Assembly: GCA_945883545.1 (NCBI GenBank)
Contig: CAMCXT010000001.1
Span: 1 to 64,000 of the forward strand
DNA from: Chitinophaga pinensis
GTDB taxonomy: Bacteria > Bacteroidota > Bacteroidia > M30B66
Direction of reading: 5' to 3'
Length of the DNA stretch: 64,000 nucleotides
Notes under the pieces: model-generated
The model's database searches: none
Told to the model about the DNA's origin: nothing
Seen by the model: only the letters and a program-made list of their open reading frames with translations
Shown here: piece after piece, positions 36,384 through 45,905 of the stretch
Layout: each line of letters starts with the position of its first letter
How positions within the stretch are numbered: position 1 is the first letter of the stretch
Position numbers and translations under genes: made by a program

Positions 36384-36435
36384 GTAAATGAATGAAATAA
36401 GCTATTTAAAATGATGATTTCAGATCAACTCAGGA

Positions 36436-37371
36436 TTAAAAATCTCTTTGTGTAAAAGAGCCTGATTTGTTGGTCATGAAATCATAACGAACCATGATTT
36501 CGTGCGTTGCTCCAACTCTTCCAGAGAGTTTATTTACAGTGAAATCGGTAGCGTAACCTAATCTGAAATTTTTATTCACCTTCACTTCTGCAAGCACAAG
36601 AATGGCATTTCCAGTTCTGTAGCTCAAGCCAATTCCATATAGATCTTGGTAGTAAAGATTCGAATTGATATCCATCTGAACAGGTGAACCAGCCACACTC
36701 TTTAATAGAACTGATGGCTTTAGTTTCAAATCAGAACCTAAGTCAAACACATATCCTCCATAAAGATTCATGTGCGTCCGAAGGCGAGAAACATTGTCAG
36801 AATTTAACAAATCATCACGCAAAAGATGGTTGTTGAGGTGAGGAAGACTCAATCCACCGTACCATTTTTCGCCATACCAGAATACTCCAGCACCGAAGTT
36901 GAAATTCCAGCTCGAATAGTTGTTGGCAAATGCAACGTCGTATTTGTACTCTGGCGACAATTCCACTTCAGTAAGGTTGATGTTGAAATTGCGAACGCCT
37001 GTTTGAAGTCCGAACGCTAAGGTCGATTTTTCTAACTTCAACTTGTAGGCGTACGATACCATAAAGCTGGTTGTTTTAAAATACCCAACTTGGTCGTTCA
37101 TCATGCTTAGCCCTAAACCCATTGTTTTATTCTTGAGCGGACCATGCACAGTGCAGGTAGATGTTCCTGGAGATCCTGGAAATTTCATCCATTGTCTACG
37201 AAACATTCCAACCGCTTGAAATTGATCGAGTGAACCCGCGTAAGCAGGGTTGATCGAAAGCGGATTAAACATGTACATACTGTACATCGGATCTTGTTGC
37301 GCGCTAAGCGCCGACGGTGCCAGCAGAAGTAAAAGTAACTTTACAATGCGACGGGTAATGCTTATCTCCAT
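36436..37371 (-). CDS. PorP/SprF family outer-membrane protein
   Basis: The protein has 311 residues with a signal peptide (ITRRIVKLLLLLLAPSALSAQ). The PorP/SprF signature QDPMYSMYMFNPLSINPAYAGS follows, then RRQWMKFPGSPGTSTCTVHGPL. The rest is predicted to form an outer-membrane beta-barrel of about 12-14 strands. SprF-type proteins are needed for secretion and surface attachment of a cognate type B CTD protein such as SprB in Flavobacterium johnsoniae. Here the gene overlaps the 3' end of a type B CTD gene by 10 bp, which strongly suggests a dedicated pair. Confidence 0.92.
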   Translation of the reverse strand: MEISITRRIVKLLLLLLAPSALSAQQDPMYSMYMFNPLSINPAYAGSLDQFQAVGMFRRQWMKFPGSPGTSTCTVHGPLKNKTMGLGLSMMNDQVGYFKTTSFMVSYAYKLKLEKSTLAFGLQTGVRNFNINLTEVELSPEYKYDVAFANNYSSWNFNFGAGVFWYGEKWYGGLSLPHLNNHLLRDDLLNSDNVSRLRTHMNLYGGYVFDLGSDLKLKPSVLLKSVAGSPVQMDINSNLYYQDLYGIGLSYRTGNAILVLAEVKVNKNFRLGYATDFTVNKLSGRVGATHEIMVRYDFMTNKSGSFTQRDF

Positions 37372-40337
37372 ATTGTCAAAATGCCGTTTCTGATTTCAGT
37401 TTCACCTTCGATTTGAATTTGGTAATAGTAAGTGCCTTCTGGCAATCTGTCACCACCAAACTGTACGCCTATGTCTGAGGTACCACCCCAATCATTTTGG
37501 TAGTTGAGGCTTTCATAAACAAGATTACCCCAACGATTATAAACTCTAACCTCAGCATTTCTTCCGTTGAGGTTTAGGATTTCAAAAAAGTCAAATACAC
37601 CATCACCGTTTGGAGAGAATCCTGCTGGGATGTAAACTTCTTGGTTTGAACAGAAATCAGATTCATCGCTAAACAAAGTGATGTTTAAGGTATCTGTTGC
37701 AATACAGCTTCCATTTTGTGCGGTGAGCAACAAGGTATTTGTAATGCCTTTTGTTAAACCTGAGAAGGTTGGAGAGGTAGAAAGTGCACCATCAATAAGC
37801 GCTGTTCCTGCAAGCACATCCCAAGTCCAAGTTGCTGTGCCTGTTACCGTAATTGGTAGGTTAATTGGCAATTCGAAAGCACAAATTGAAGTATCTGGTC
37901 CAACGTTTACAAATGGCTGTTCGAAGCGGTTGATTGTTACCGAATCTGAAGAACTACAAGCACCGTTTGATACAGTCCAAATGAAAGTATTTTCTCCAAG
38001 ACTTAATTCGTTTACTGCTGTTGTATTCGAGTTTGGATCAACAATCACCGAAGATCCAGAGAATATACTCCAAACACCCGTTCCTACAGCAGGTGCCGTA
38101 GCGCTTAGGAAGGCTTCTTTTAAACAAGCATCTTGATCTGGACCTGCAAGAGCCTGAGCAACAGGTTCGCTCACTGTTACTACGACTGTGTCGGCTACTG
38201 TAACATTGCCCAATGAAACTGTCCAAACAAAGGTATTTTCACCAGGATTTAAATCGTTAACTTCTGCTAGAGCCAAGGTTGGGTCTACAAAAGCACCAGT
38301 TCCTGTGATTTGCGTCCAGATACCTGAACCTCCAACCGGAATTTCAGAACCTTCTAAGAAGTAAGTTGAATCGCAGACTGTTTTGTCATCACCTGCAAAA
38401 ACAACCAAGGTAAATGCTTGAACGTCGAATATGATTGTATCATTTACACAGATGGCAGGCAATGGGAAGCCTGAATCACAAACAGAAACAATTACCGTAT
38501 CGAAACCAGTGAAACCAGCATCGGCAGTGTAGCTGAAAGATCCATCGCTGTTGAAGGTGAACACACCGTTGTTGGCATCATCTACAATGATAGGATCAAC
38601 AGTGAGCGTTGTGTTTTCAATGTCTGTATCGTTGTCTAGAACGTTTCCATTGTAAAGCACGCCAGCCACAACGATAATATTCTCATTTTGGATAGTTGGT
38701 GCATCATTCACTGGCAATACGGTAAACACCAATGTGTCGATTAAACAAATGGCAGGAAGCGGCAAACCTTGGTCGCAAACTTCGATGAACACTGTATCGT
38801 TGCCGTAGAAATTCTGACTCGGATTGTAGATAAATGAACCATCGGCGTTGATGGTGATCAAGCCGTTTGAAGGACCTGAAATAGGATTCACGTTCACTAC
38901 CAGCGTGGTGCCATCAGGATCGTTGTCGCCATTGTCGAGAATGTTTCCACTTGCTTCTCCGTCTTCGAGAACATCAAATTGGTCGCTAACAATTACAGGT
39001 GGAGTGTTACACTGAATAACAATTGATACTTGGTCGGTTGAATCAGGACAATTACTTCCTGTGATTGTCCATTGAAACACATTTTCGCCAGCACTTAAAT
39101 TTGTAACAATTGTGTTGAACAACGTTGCATCTGCGAAAGTACCGCTACCAGAAACAACGGTCCACAATCCAGTTCCTTCTGTTGATTCTGTGGCAGCAAG
39201 AGTAACTGTGTCTTCACAAATTGTTTGATCAATACCTGCGAAAACAGAGTCCTTTCTGAAAACAATAACTTGAGATACTGATACTGGACAAACTCCATTC
39301 GAAATGGTCCAAGTGAAGATGTTGTCACCTTCCGACAAGCCCGAAACACCTGAAAATGGACTTGTAGCATCTTCAAAAACGCCAGTACCTGATAAAACTG
39401 CCCAAACACCTGTTCCAACAAGTGGATTTTCTGCGTTCAATGCAGCGCTTTGTAAGCAAACTGTTTGATTTGCTCCAGCATTTGAGGTGCTTGGATTGGG
39501 CAATCTTGTAATAGTAACTTCATCAAAAGTTGGAGGAAAACCACCCGATCCTGGAAGTGTCCAACGCAAAACGTTAGCACCTACTCCAAGGCCAGTAACA
39601 ACTGTAGTAGGCGAATTGGAATCTTGGAAAATACCTGATCCAGATACAAGCGACCAAGTTCCTATTCCGAAGAGTGGAGCATTACCGGTAACGGTAGTTG
39701 AGTCGGAGCAGTTTGTTTGATCGTCACCAGCATCTGCTGGAGGATTTGAACATCCATTCGTAATTATTGTAACTGCCCCACCTTGCCCATCAAAATTTCC
39801 AAGTTCAACAAATGAAAATTGATTGTTAACAATATTCAGGTCGCAAGGTTCTGTGGAAGCAGTATTGAAGCGAATATATATCAATACTGATCCATTGGGA
39901 AATAAAGTATTAAGGTTGTTTGAAGTAAATCGAAATTCAAGAAATCCTCCAGAAGCAACATCAGGAGCAGTAAATCCTAGAACCTGCTCAATTCCAGCAA
40001 CATTGATAATGCTGTCGAATTCAAACTCTGTATTATTAAAGAAGAATTGGAAATCCATTGTTGAAATTGGATCATCCGAATTAATGTAAACTGGATAATC
40101 GATAAATCCAGCTCCAACAATAGCATTCGACACGTCGAGAAAAATCGTATCATTTAAGTCAATTGCTGCAACCGAATTAGGCATTGCAGCTGCAGATGCG
40201 ATTGTCGAATTGGCGCCAATAAAAAAGCACATCCATGTAAATAGGAGGTGAAACTTTCTGAAATTAAATTTTAATCCAGCACTAATTAAGTTAACATTGA
40301 AAATGGAAGTCCGCTTCCTGGTTGCACCTGATGTCAT
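37362..40337 (-). CDS. Gliding-motility-associated (type B CTD) surface adhesin-like protein
   Basis: The protein has 991 residues. After a signal region (about 28-50), a cohesin-like beta domain lies at about 60-195. Six homologous Ig-like modules of roughly 85 residues follow, each with a GxDQTxC start, a G-x-W-x-x-x-S-G-x-G centre and a GEN-x-F-x-WT end. Two cadherin/VCBS-like modules (DGSFIYNPSQNFYGNDTVFI and DGSFSYTADAGFTGFDTVIV) interrupt the array near 480-650. Residues 901-991 are a type B CTD (FSPNGDGVFDFFEI, VYNRWGNLVYES). It is exported by T9SS with its PorP/SprF partner. Adhesion or gliding is inferred from family. The start is uncertain: the ATG at 40337 gives a long n-region. 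Confidence 0.9.
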   Translation of the reverse strand: MTSGATRKRTSIFNVNLISAGLKFNFRKFHLLFTWMCFFIGANSTIASAAAMPNSVAAIDLNDTIFLDVSNAIVGAGFIDYPVYINSDDPISTMDFQFFFNNTEFEFDSIINVAGIEQVLGFTAPDVASGGFLEFRFTSNNLNTLFPNGSVLIYIRFNTASTEPCDLNIVNNQFSFVELGNFDGQGGAVTIITNGCSNPPADAGDDQTNCSDSTTVTGNAPLFGIGTWSLVSGSGIFQDSNSPTTVVTGLGVGANVLRWTLPGSGGFPPTFDEVTITRLPNPSTSNAGANQTVCLQSAALNAENPLVGTGVWAVLSGTGVFEDATSPFSGVSGLSEGDNIFTWTISNGVCPVSVSQVIVFRKDSVFAGIDQTICEDTVTLAATESTEGTGLWTVVSGSGTFADATLFNTIVTNLSAGENVFQWTITGSNCPDSTDQVSIVIQCNTPPVIVSDQFDVLEDGEASGNILDNGDNDPDGTTLVVNVNPISGPSNGLITINADGSFIYNPSQNFYGNDTVFIEVCDQGLPLPAICLIDTLVFTVLPVNDAPTIQNENIIVVAGVLYNGNVLDNDTDIENTTLTVDPIIVDDANNGVFTFNSDGSFSYTADAGFTGFDTVIVSVCDSGFPLPAICVNDTIIFDVQAFTLVVFAGDDKTVCDSTYFLEGSEIPVGGSGIWTQITGTGAFVDPTLALAEVNDLNPGENTFVWTVSLGNVTVADTVVVTVSEPVAQALAGPDQDACLKEAFLSATAPAVGTGVWSIFSGSSVIVDPNSNTTAVNELSLGENTFIWTVSNGACSSSDSVTINRFEQPFVNVGPDTSICAFELPINLPITVTGTATWTWDVLAGTALIDGALSTSPTFSGLTKGITNTLLLTAQNGSCIATDTLNITLFSDESDFCSNQEVYIPAGFSPNGDGVFDFFEILNLNGRNAEVRVYNRWGNLVYESLNYQNDWGGTSDIGVQFGGDRLPEGTYYYQIQIEGETEIRNGILTIWR

Positions 40338-40704
40338 TATTCAACAATTGTTTGAAGTCTGTTAAATTCCATATTGAAACAAATTTTATTTAAGGCAACC
40401 ATGATTGGAGAATTAATTTCGTTGATTAATCAAGGATGAATAAACTACTTCTATTTATTCTCTTCCATTGTGGAAAGATCAAATTTTCTCGCGCAAATAT
40501 ATTTCTTCATTGTCTTTTATTTGTGCAGATTGTATTATGAATACGTTAATGATAATTCATTTGAATTCAACTTTTCTTTTTGCAATTCGGCCTATTCTCT
40601 TGAGTCAAATTAAATGCATCGATTAATTACAATAGAAGCGAAAATCAAATTTTATGAGCAATTGAATCTTAATAACGTTTGAATCGTCCGGTTTCGATTT
40701 TTGC
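40338..40704. other. 367-bp AT-rich intergenic region
   Basis: It lies between the type B CTD gene and the terminator of the upstream gene. It must hold the promoter of the type B CTD/PorP-SprF operon, but no box matches TAnnTTTG well. No RNA gene or ORF with coding character is seen. Confidence 0.4.
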
Positions 40705-40746
40705 AAAATAAAAAAGCCCCGACTTTGCAGTCGGGGCTTTTTTTGT
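40705..40746 (-). terminator. Bidirectional-looking rho-independent terminator
   Basis: AAAAAGCCCCGA (40711-40722) pairs with TCGGGGCTTTTT across an 8-nt loop, with T tracts on either strand. It terminates the LEN-domain/cohesin-like gene. Confidence 0.9.
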
Positions 40747-40767
40747 TATTCAGTGAGAGGGTTACTC

Positions 40768-43700
40768 TTACTTGCTAACAACAACTTTCTTCATTACTGA
40801 GAAATTGTCGTTGCTGATTTTTACGAAGTAAACACCAGCAGCAAATTCTGAAGTAGAAATGCTGTGAGTTTGACCTGCAGAAACTGAAGCTGGAGCAGAG
40901 ATAACGCGACCAGCAGCATCCATCATAGAGATAGTTGTAGCTTCTGGAGCAATTACGTTAACCATGTTGCTAGCTGGGTTAGGGAACACAGCAACAACTT
41001 CGTTGTAATCATTAGCGCTGATACCAGTTACGAAGTTACCGATAACTTCAACTTCAGCTTGGTTACCATTGATGTAACCGAAAGCATTCATCAAGTCAGA
41101 AGCATCAACTGCACCGTTCATGTTGAATTTTACAAATGCAACTGGACGAGCTGTATTTACGCTTTCGATACCGTTAGCAGTGAAACGTACTTTTCTATCA
41201 TCAGCATTGAAGTGACTCAATGACTCAAGGTTAGAAGCAACACCTGTCATACCTACGAATGAAAGTTTGTTTTCGTTGATGTTCATAGAGAAGTCAACTG
41301 CGTTAACTCCACCTACAGACATAACAGTAACAGGAACTTCAACTGAACCAGCTGAGTAAACTGCACGGTTAAGATCGAAGATTACTTTTTCAGTTGCAGA
41401 TTTGAATTCAGCACTTGGGTTAGCAGTAGCTACGTTACCGTTAACATCACCTACTAGGATACCTACGTAAGTTTCTGGCGTGTAATCAGGGCAATTTGCG
41501 AAAGAAGTAACTTTGATTGGCAAACAGAAATCAACTGAAGGAACGTTTGATTTAGAGAAACCAACACCGTCGTTTGAAGGATAAGTTGCAGAGATTGAGT
41601 AAGCAGGAGTAGAAGCTACAGTTGAAGAATCAACGAACAACCAGTCTTTTGACAAAGAACCGTTTGATACTCCGTTGATGTCGTAGTTCCAAGCTTGCTT
41701 GAATTCAGGAATGAACAATACAGCACGCTGATTGATTTGTGAAACGTCACCAGCGCTAACAGTACCATCAAGATTTACATCCATTGCAACGATCTGGTAA
41801 ACAGAAGGTGAAAGGGTGATATCGTTGATAAGAACACGACGAGCCAAAAGAGCATCTTGACCATTGATTACAGCTTGAACGTCTGTAGTACCAAGGATGT
41901 CTTTGTCGATGTTGATGCTAAGACCATTGAATGCACTGTGAACGAAAACACCGTTAAGATCAGGCTGAACAGCAGTAGCAGAAGGGCTAGAGCAATCAGC
42001 AGCAGTACCACGGATGTTAGTGATCAAGAATTGGTTAGGGTTAGCAACGTTGTAAGGAATACGGCTGTTGTCTGTCCACAATTTCAAAGTACCAGTGTAC
42101 AAAGAATCACGGTAAGAAATATAGTCACCAGTTTCAACCAATTTAGACTGAACTCCTGTGAAGTATGATTCCTGAAGGAATGGTACTGTAAAGCTTGCAG
42201 TATCATCTGGAGCAAATCCAGCATTTTTAGTAAACTCAACACAGAACAATTCGCCATCACCAACAAAACGAGTTGCAGCAGGAGCAGAACCGTTAAAGTA
42301 TACAGAGATGTTCATAACACCGTTAACTTGGTCGATACTGTTACTTACTTCAGTAAATGCAGGGTTAACAAGATCAGAAGCTACAGTTACAACACCTGTT
42401 GGAGTTACAAGAGTAGGATCGAAATTCAAAACAACGTCATAACCGATAACGTTTGATACTGCCTCAAATACGTTTAAAGGCAAGCAGAAAGAAGTTTCGT
42501 TACAAACGTTAACTGAAGTTCCGATGTTGTAAGGAAGTCCATTAGGGTCAGCGATGTTAAGAACAACAGCAGCAGAAGTTGTGATTGCACCACGGTCATC
42601 AGTTGATTTAGCAGTGATGCTAGCATTTCCGATAACGCTTGTCCAGTTGATTGAGTAAGGTGAAGTATTATCAACACCGATTGATACGTTGTTAACGAAG
42701 AATTCAACTTGTGTTACTGTACCATCAGCATCAGATGCGTTAGCAGAGATAGCTACTACTGCAGGAGCAGTAAACAATGTACCAGCAGCTGGTGAAGTTA
42801 AAGTTGCAGTTGGAGGAATGTTGTTTACAACAACGATTGAAACAGCAGCAGATGTAGCTTGAAGACCAGCATTATCAGTTGCACGAGCAGTCAAAATGTG
42901 GTTACCCAAAGTTGAAGTGTAAGTAGCTGCGTATGGAGCAGTGTTATCAGTTGACAACAAGTTACCATCTACGAAGAATTCAACACCAGTTACGCTTCCG
43001 TTATCGGTTGCAGTTGCAGTAATGTTTACAACATCACCAGTGATGAAAGAAGCACCTGCAGTTGGAGCAGTGATAGCAACTGACGGTGGAGGGTTGCTAG
43101 CGATGTTGATAGTTACACCAGCAGAAGTTACAGTTGCACCTTCGTCATCAGTAACTACAGCAGTAAGAACATCAGTTCCAGTTGTACCAGTGTAAGAAGC
43201 TTCGTAAGGAGCAGTGTTATCAGTTGACAACAATACACCATCAATAAAGAAAGCAACAGAAGCAACAGAACCATTAGCATCAGCAGCAGTTGCAGCGATG
43301 TTGATGGTAGAACCAGTGATGAAACCTTGACCGTTAGTTGGTGAAGTGATAGATACTGTAGGAAGCGTGTTTGGAGCTCCCAAAGTTCCTGACAATGAAG
43401 GGATGTCGATCTCAGCACCAGTTGGAGTATCGTGAACGTAACGCTCAACACCACCAGTTGGAGTTCCGATCTGGATGTTCAACGCGTAAGAAAGGATACC
43501 ATCAGTAGTGATTTGTGCAATCAAAACAAGGTTTGATGCAGTTGGGCCAGTAGCACCAACCAATGATGACCAAGCACCATCAGTTAATTGATACAAAGAA
43601 CCTGATTGGCTTGTAGCATCTAATGCAGCAAGAGCTTGAGGCTCAGCTTGACCTACGAAAGTTACAGAAGATGGAGATCCTAATAAAAGACCATCTTGCG

Positions 43701-44178
43701 TAGTTAAAGGAATACCTGCTGACGCATCAGCATTTTGAAGCATTTGAGGCGTAGAGTTGTTTACTACAGTAGCAACACCATCATCTACTGATTTCAATAC
43801 ACCATAGTTACCAACGCAAGCACCACCAGCCGACAACCATGAATCTAGCATTACAGAATTTCCGCGTGCTTGAGTTTTAGTGTAAGTTGGAGTTGTAGCA
43901 CCACGGTCTTCGTTATTGAAGAATGTAGTAGTTGTTGAGAACGTAAGTACGTCGCCACCAGCTGGTGCACCGTATGCAGCCTGGAATTTGTATCCTGGCA
44001 ACATGTCAACGTAGAAACGGTAAGTAACAGATCCTGTTGGAAGTGTTCCAACTGAACCAGCGGCATCAACAGCATTCGATACGTAGTATTTCTCTACAAC
44101 GATGCTCTCAAGACCATTTTGTGCGTTAACCAAGCCAGCTGATAAAAGCAAGCCAAGGCCTAACATAAATTTTTTCAT
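40768..44178 (-). CDS. LEN-domain T9SS protein with Ig-like, cohesin-like and dockerin-like modules
   Basis: The protein has 1136 residues. I chose the ATG at 44178 because it starts a clear signal peptide (MKKFMLGLGLLLSAGLVNAQ); the longer frame adds 17 residues without one. About 21-265 is an unnamed domain (LESIVVEKYYVSNA..., FFNNEDRG at 86-93, ERYVHD) shared with the 363- and 446-residue proteins near 59-60 kb and 55 kb. Three Ig-like modules follow at about 270-540 (each PTVxITxPTNG-like, ending A-x-ATDNxGxxxTS). A cohesin-like domain lies at about 546-660, a dockerin-like loop DVNLDGTVSAGD near 796, a second cohesin-like region near 925-1045, and a type A T9SS CTD at the end (VFPNPASNMVNV to VVVSK). 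Function unknown. It lies 41 bp after the beta-helix gene. Confidence 0.85.
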   Translation of the reverse strand: MKKFMLGLGLLLSAGLVNAQNGLESIVVEKYYVSNAVDAAGSVGTLPTGSVTYRFYVDMLPGYKFQAAYGAPAGGDVLTFSTTTTFFNNEDRGATTPTYTKTQARGNSVMLDSWLSAGGACVGNYGVLKSVDDGVATVVNNSTPQMLQNADASAGIPLTTQDGLLLGSPSSVTFVGQAEPQALAALDATSQSGSLYQLTDGAWSSLVGATGPTASNLVLIAQITTDGILSYALNIQIGTPTGGVERYVHDTPTGAEIDIPSLSGTLGAPNTLPTVSITSPTNGQGFITGSTINIAATAADANGSVASVAFFIDGVLLSTDNTAPYEASYTGTTGTDVLTAVVTDDEGATVTSAGVTINIASNPPPSVAITAPTAGASFITGDVVNITATATDNGSVTGVEFFVDGNLLSTDNTAPYAATYTSTLGNHILTARATDNAGLQATSAAVSIVVVNNIPPTATLTSPAAGTLFTAPAVVAISANASDADGTVTQVEFFVNNVSIGVDNTSPYSINWTSVIGNASITAKSTDDRGAITTSAAVVLNIADPNGLPYNIGTSVNVCNETSFCLPLNVFEAVSNVIGYDVVLNFDPTLVTPTGVVTVASDLVNPAFTEVSNSIDQVNGVMNISVYFNGSAPAATRFVGDGELFCVEFTKNAGFAPDDTASFTVPFLQESYFTGVQSKLVETGDYISYRDSLYTGTLKLWTDNSRIPYNVANPNQFLITNIRGTAADCSSPSATAVQPDLNGVFVHSAFNGLSINIDKDILGTTDVQAVINGQDALLARRVLINDITLSPSVYQIVAMDVNLDGTVSAGDVSQINQRAVLFIPEFKQAWNYDINGVSNGSLSKDWLFVDSSTVASTPAYSISATYPSNDGVGFSKSNVPSVDFCLPIKVTSFANCPDYTPETYVGILVGDVNGNVATANPSAEFKSATEKVIFDLNRAVYSAGSVEVPVTVMSVGGVNAVDFSMNINENKLSFVGMTGVASNLESLSHFNADDRKVRFTANGIESVNTARPVAFVKFNMNGAVDASDLMNAFGYINGNQAEVEVIGNFVTGISANDYNEVVAVFPNPASNMVNVIAPEATTISMMDAAGRVISAPASVSAGQTHSISTSEFAAGVYFVKISNDNFSVMKKVVVSK

Positions 44179-44219
44179 AATTGAAAGTTCTTTTGTTTTA
44201 GATTTTTGGGTTTGTGAGA

Positions 44220-45905
44220 TTAGTCGCACGAAGTTCCGAATTGACCAACTAGGTCAAGGAAGTCGTTGGTGTTAGTTTGACCATCTTTAGTGATGTCAGT
44301 AGGACAAGCAACTAGACCGTTTGTAGCATCTAAAAGCGCTGAGTAAGACCAAGTAGACATCCAAGAAGTAACACCTGGCTTGAATGCACCACGGTAGTTT
44401 GTAGGAACGAAGAATCCATCAGATGGAGGAACACAAGTTGAAGCAACTAGTGGGTTAGGAACAGCATTGTACTGATCAGTAACTGTAGTTCCAGATGCAG
44501 CAAAGTTGAAATCTAAACCAGCAAGAGTAGCTACTACAGTATTGTTATCAGCAAGGAATTTTGCATCATCACCAGCAACAAGGTTAGCAGCAGAGCCACC
44601 TACGGTGAAAGAAGTAGTGTTTCCAACGAATGTATTACACTCAACAATTAAAGTAGGAGTAAATGTATTACCCGCTTGGTCAATACCTCTCCAGTTGTGG
44701 TAAGACTCAACATTACCTGTTCTTGTTCCTAAAGATTTTACCAAGTTAAAACCAACGCGGTAGTTAGCGAAGATTGAGCTGCGGATTGTACCTTCAACTT
44801 TTTCTTTAGCCATGATCGCAAATGGGCCACCTGAATTACCAAGGTTTGCATTTGTGTTTGAACCGTTACCGATAAAAGTAGAGTTGTAAATAGTTGGACG
44901 TGAAAGTAGGGTTGGGTTACCTTTGTTGTCATCACCATCAATTTCTAAACCGCTATCTCCACCTGTAAAGGTTGCAGCGTCTAATTTAACTGAAAGCATG
45001 AACTGAACTTTACCAGTATATCCTTGGTCATAGTCAAAATTGTCGTCATTGTTGAACATCAATGTCAAATACTTCATGTTCACAGTTCCACCAAATGGCT
45101 CAATACCATCATCGTCATTCGAAATTACTTCGATATTTTCGATTGTTGTACCGCGACCTACTGAACCTAAAGTAAGACCATTCAACTCATTGTTAGCACC
45201 TACTGTTGCACCTGCGTGACGAATAGATACATAACGCAAAACACCAGAGTTATCGTTATCGTCTTCTTGGCCTGGAGGCATACCGTATAGGTTACGTGCA
45301 TCAGCTGCAGTGAAACCTTCGATGAAACCGATACCATCGCCACCATTAACACCTGAACCTGTAGTTCCATTGAAACCGATAGTTCCTGCTGCGCTGTAGT
45401 TTGCCGCTGTAGTTAGGTTATTTTTTGCTTTTCCAAGGATTACAATACCACCCCACTGACCTTTGTTAGTCAAAGCGTAAGTACCATCGAGTGGATCTGC
45501 TTGAGCTGTGAAAATGATAGGGCAGCTTTCAGTACCGCTAGCGAAGATTTTACCATCACGATTAACCAAAATTGCATTTGCAGCAGCTGGAGTTCCAGTT
45601 GGAGCACCTTTGATTACAGTACCTGGTTGAATGGTTAGAGTCTTACCAGCAGGTACATAAATTTTGTTGTCAAGGATATACGTCTTGTCACAAGTCAAGA
45701 TCGTATTGGTAGCAGTTAAATCGCCATCTGTAGCTCCACCGATAGTAGCTAAAGTTGACATAGAAACTGAAGTTCTTGATGCCACTGGAGGACATCCACA
45801 CGCTTCTCCAAGGTTCTGCTGAGACGCGAGCTGAGCAGAAGCCTGGTTGTTAGCAGCTAAAGCGATAATTGCCAAAGCAGCCATTTTGGTAATTTGTGTT
45901 TTCAT
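44220..45905 (-). CDS. Secreted beta-helix protein ending in a dockerin-like motif
   Basis: The protein has 561 residues. The ATG at 45905 begins the signal peptide (MKTQITKMAALAIIALAANNQASAQ). The body has the features of a right-handed beta-helix family frequent in Bacteroidota: TCDKTYILDNKIYVPAGKTL, IQPGTVIKG, QWGGIVILGKA, GVLRYVSIRHAGA and NDDDGIEPFGGTV. There is no type A or B T9SS CTD. Instead the last 25 residues hold one dockerin-type F-hand, D-x-T-x-D-G-x5-D (DITKDGQTNTND), followed by FLDLVGQFG and a terminal Cys-Asp. It may be held by cohesin-like domains of the next gene product; that is inference. A near-consensus AATATTTG box lies upstream. Confidence 0.85.
   Translation of the reverse strand: MKTQITKMAALAIIALAANNQASAQLASQQNLGEACGCPPVASRTSVSMSTLATIGGATDGDLTATNTILTCDKTYILDNKIYVPAGKTLTIQPGTVIKGAPTGTPAAANAILVNRDGKIFASGTESCPIIFTAQADPLDGTYALTNKGQWGGIVILGKAKNNLTTAANYSAAGTIGFNGTTGSGVNGGDGIGFIEGFTAADARNLYGMPPGQEDDNDNSGVLRYVSIRHAGATVGANNELNGLTLGSVGRGTTIENIEVISNDDDGIEPFGGTVNMKYLTLMFNNDDNFDYDQGYTGKVQFMLSVKLDAATFTGGDSGLEIDGDDNKGNPTLLSRPTIYNSTFIGNGSNTNANLGNSGGPFAIMAKEKVEGTIRSSIFANYRVGFNLVKSLGTRTGNVESYHNWRGIDQAGNTFTPTLIVECNTFVGNTTSFTVGGSAANLVAGDDAKFLADNNTVVATLAGLDFNFAASGTTVTDQYNAVPNPLVASTCVPPSDGFFVPTNYRGAFKPGVTSWMSTWSYSALLDATNGLVACPTDITKDGQTNTNDFLDLVGQFGTSCD

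Noticed and set aside
36222-36435. Target-site duplication or att site at the nuo split
   Set aside because: No direct repeat shared between the nuoJ-proximal and nuoI-proximal junctions could be found by eye, and no integrase or tRNA gene is present.
37690-39720. Periodic repeats suggesting a CRISPR array or satellite
   Set aside because: The periodicity (about 255 bp) corresponds to Ig-like protein modules that are diverged at DNA level; there are no short identical direct repeats with unique spacers.
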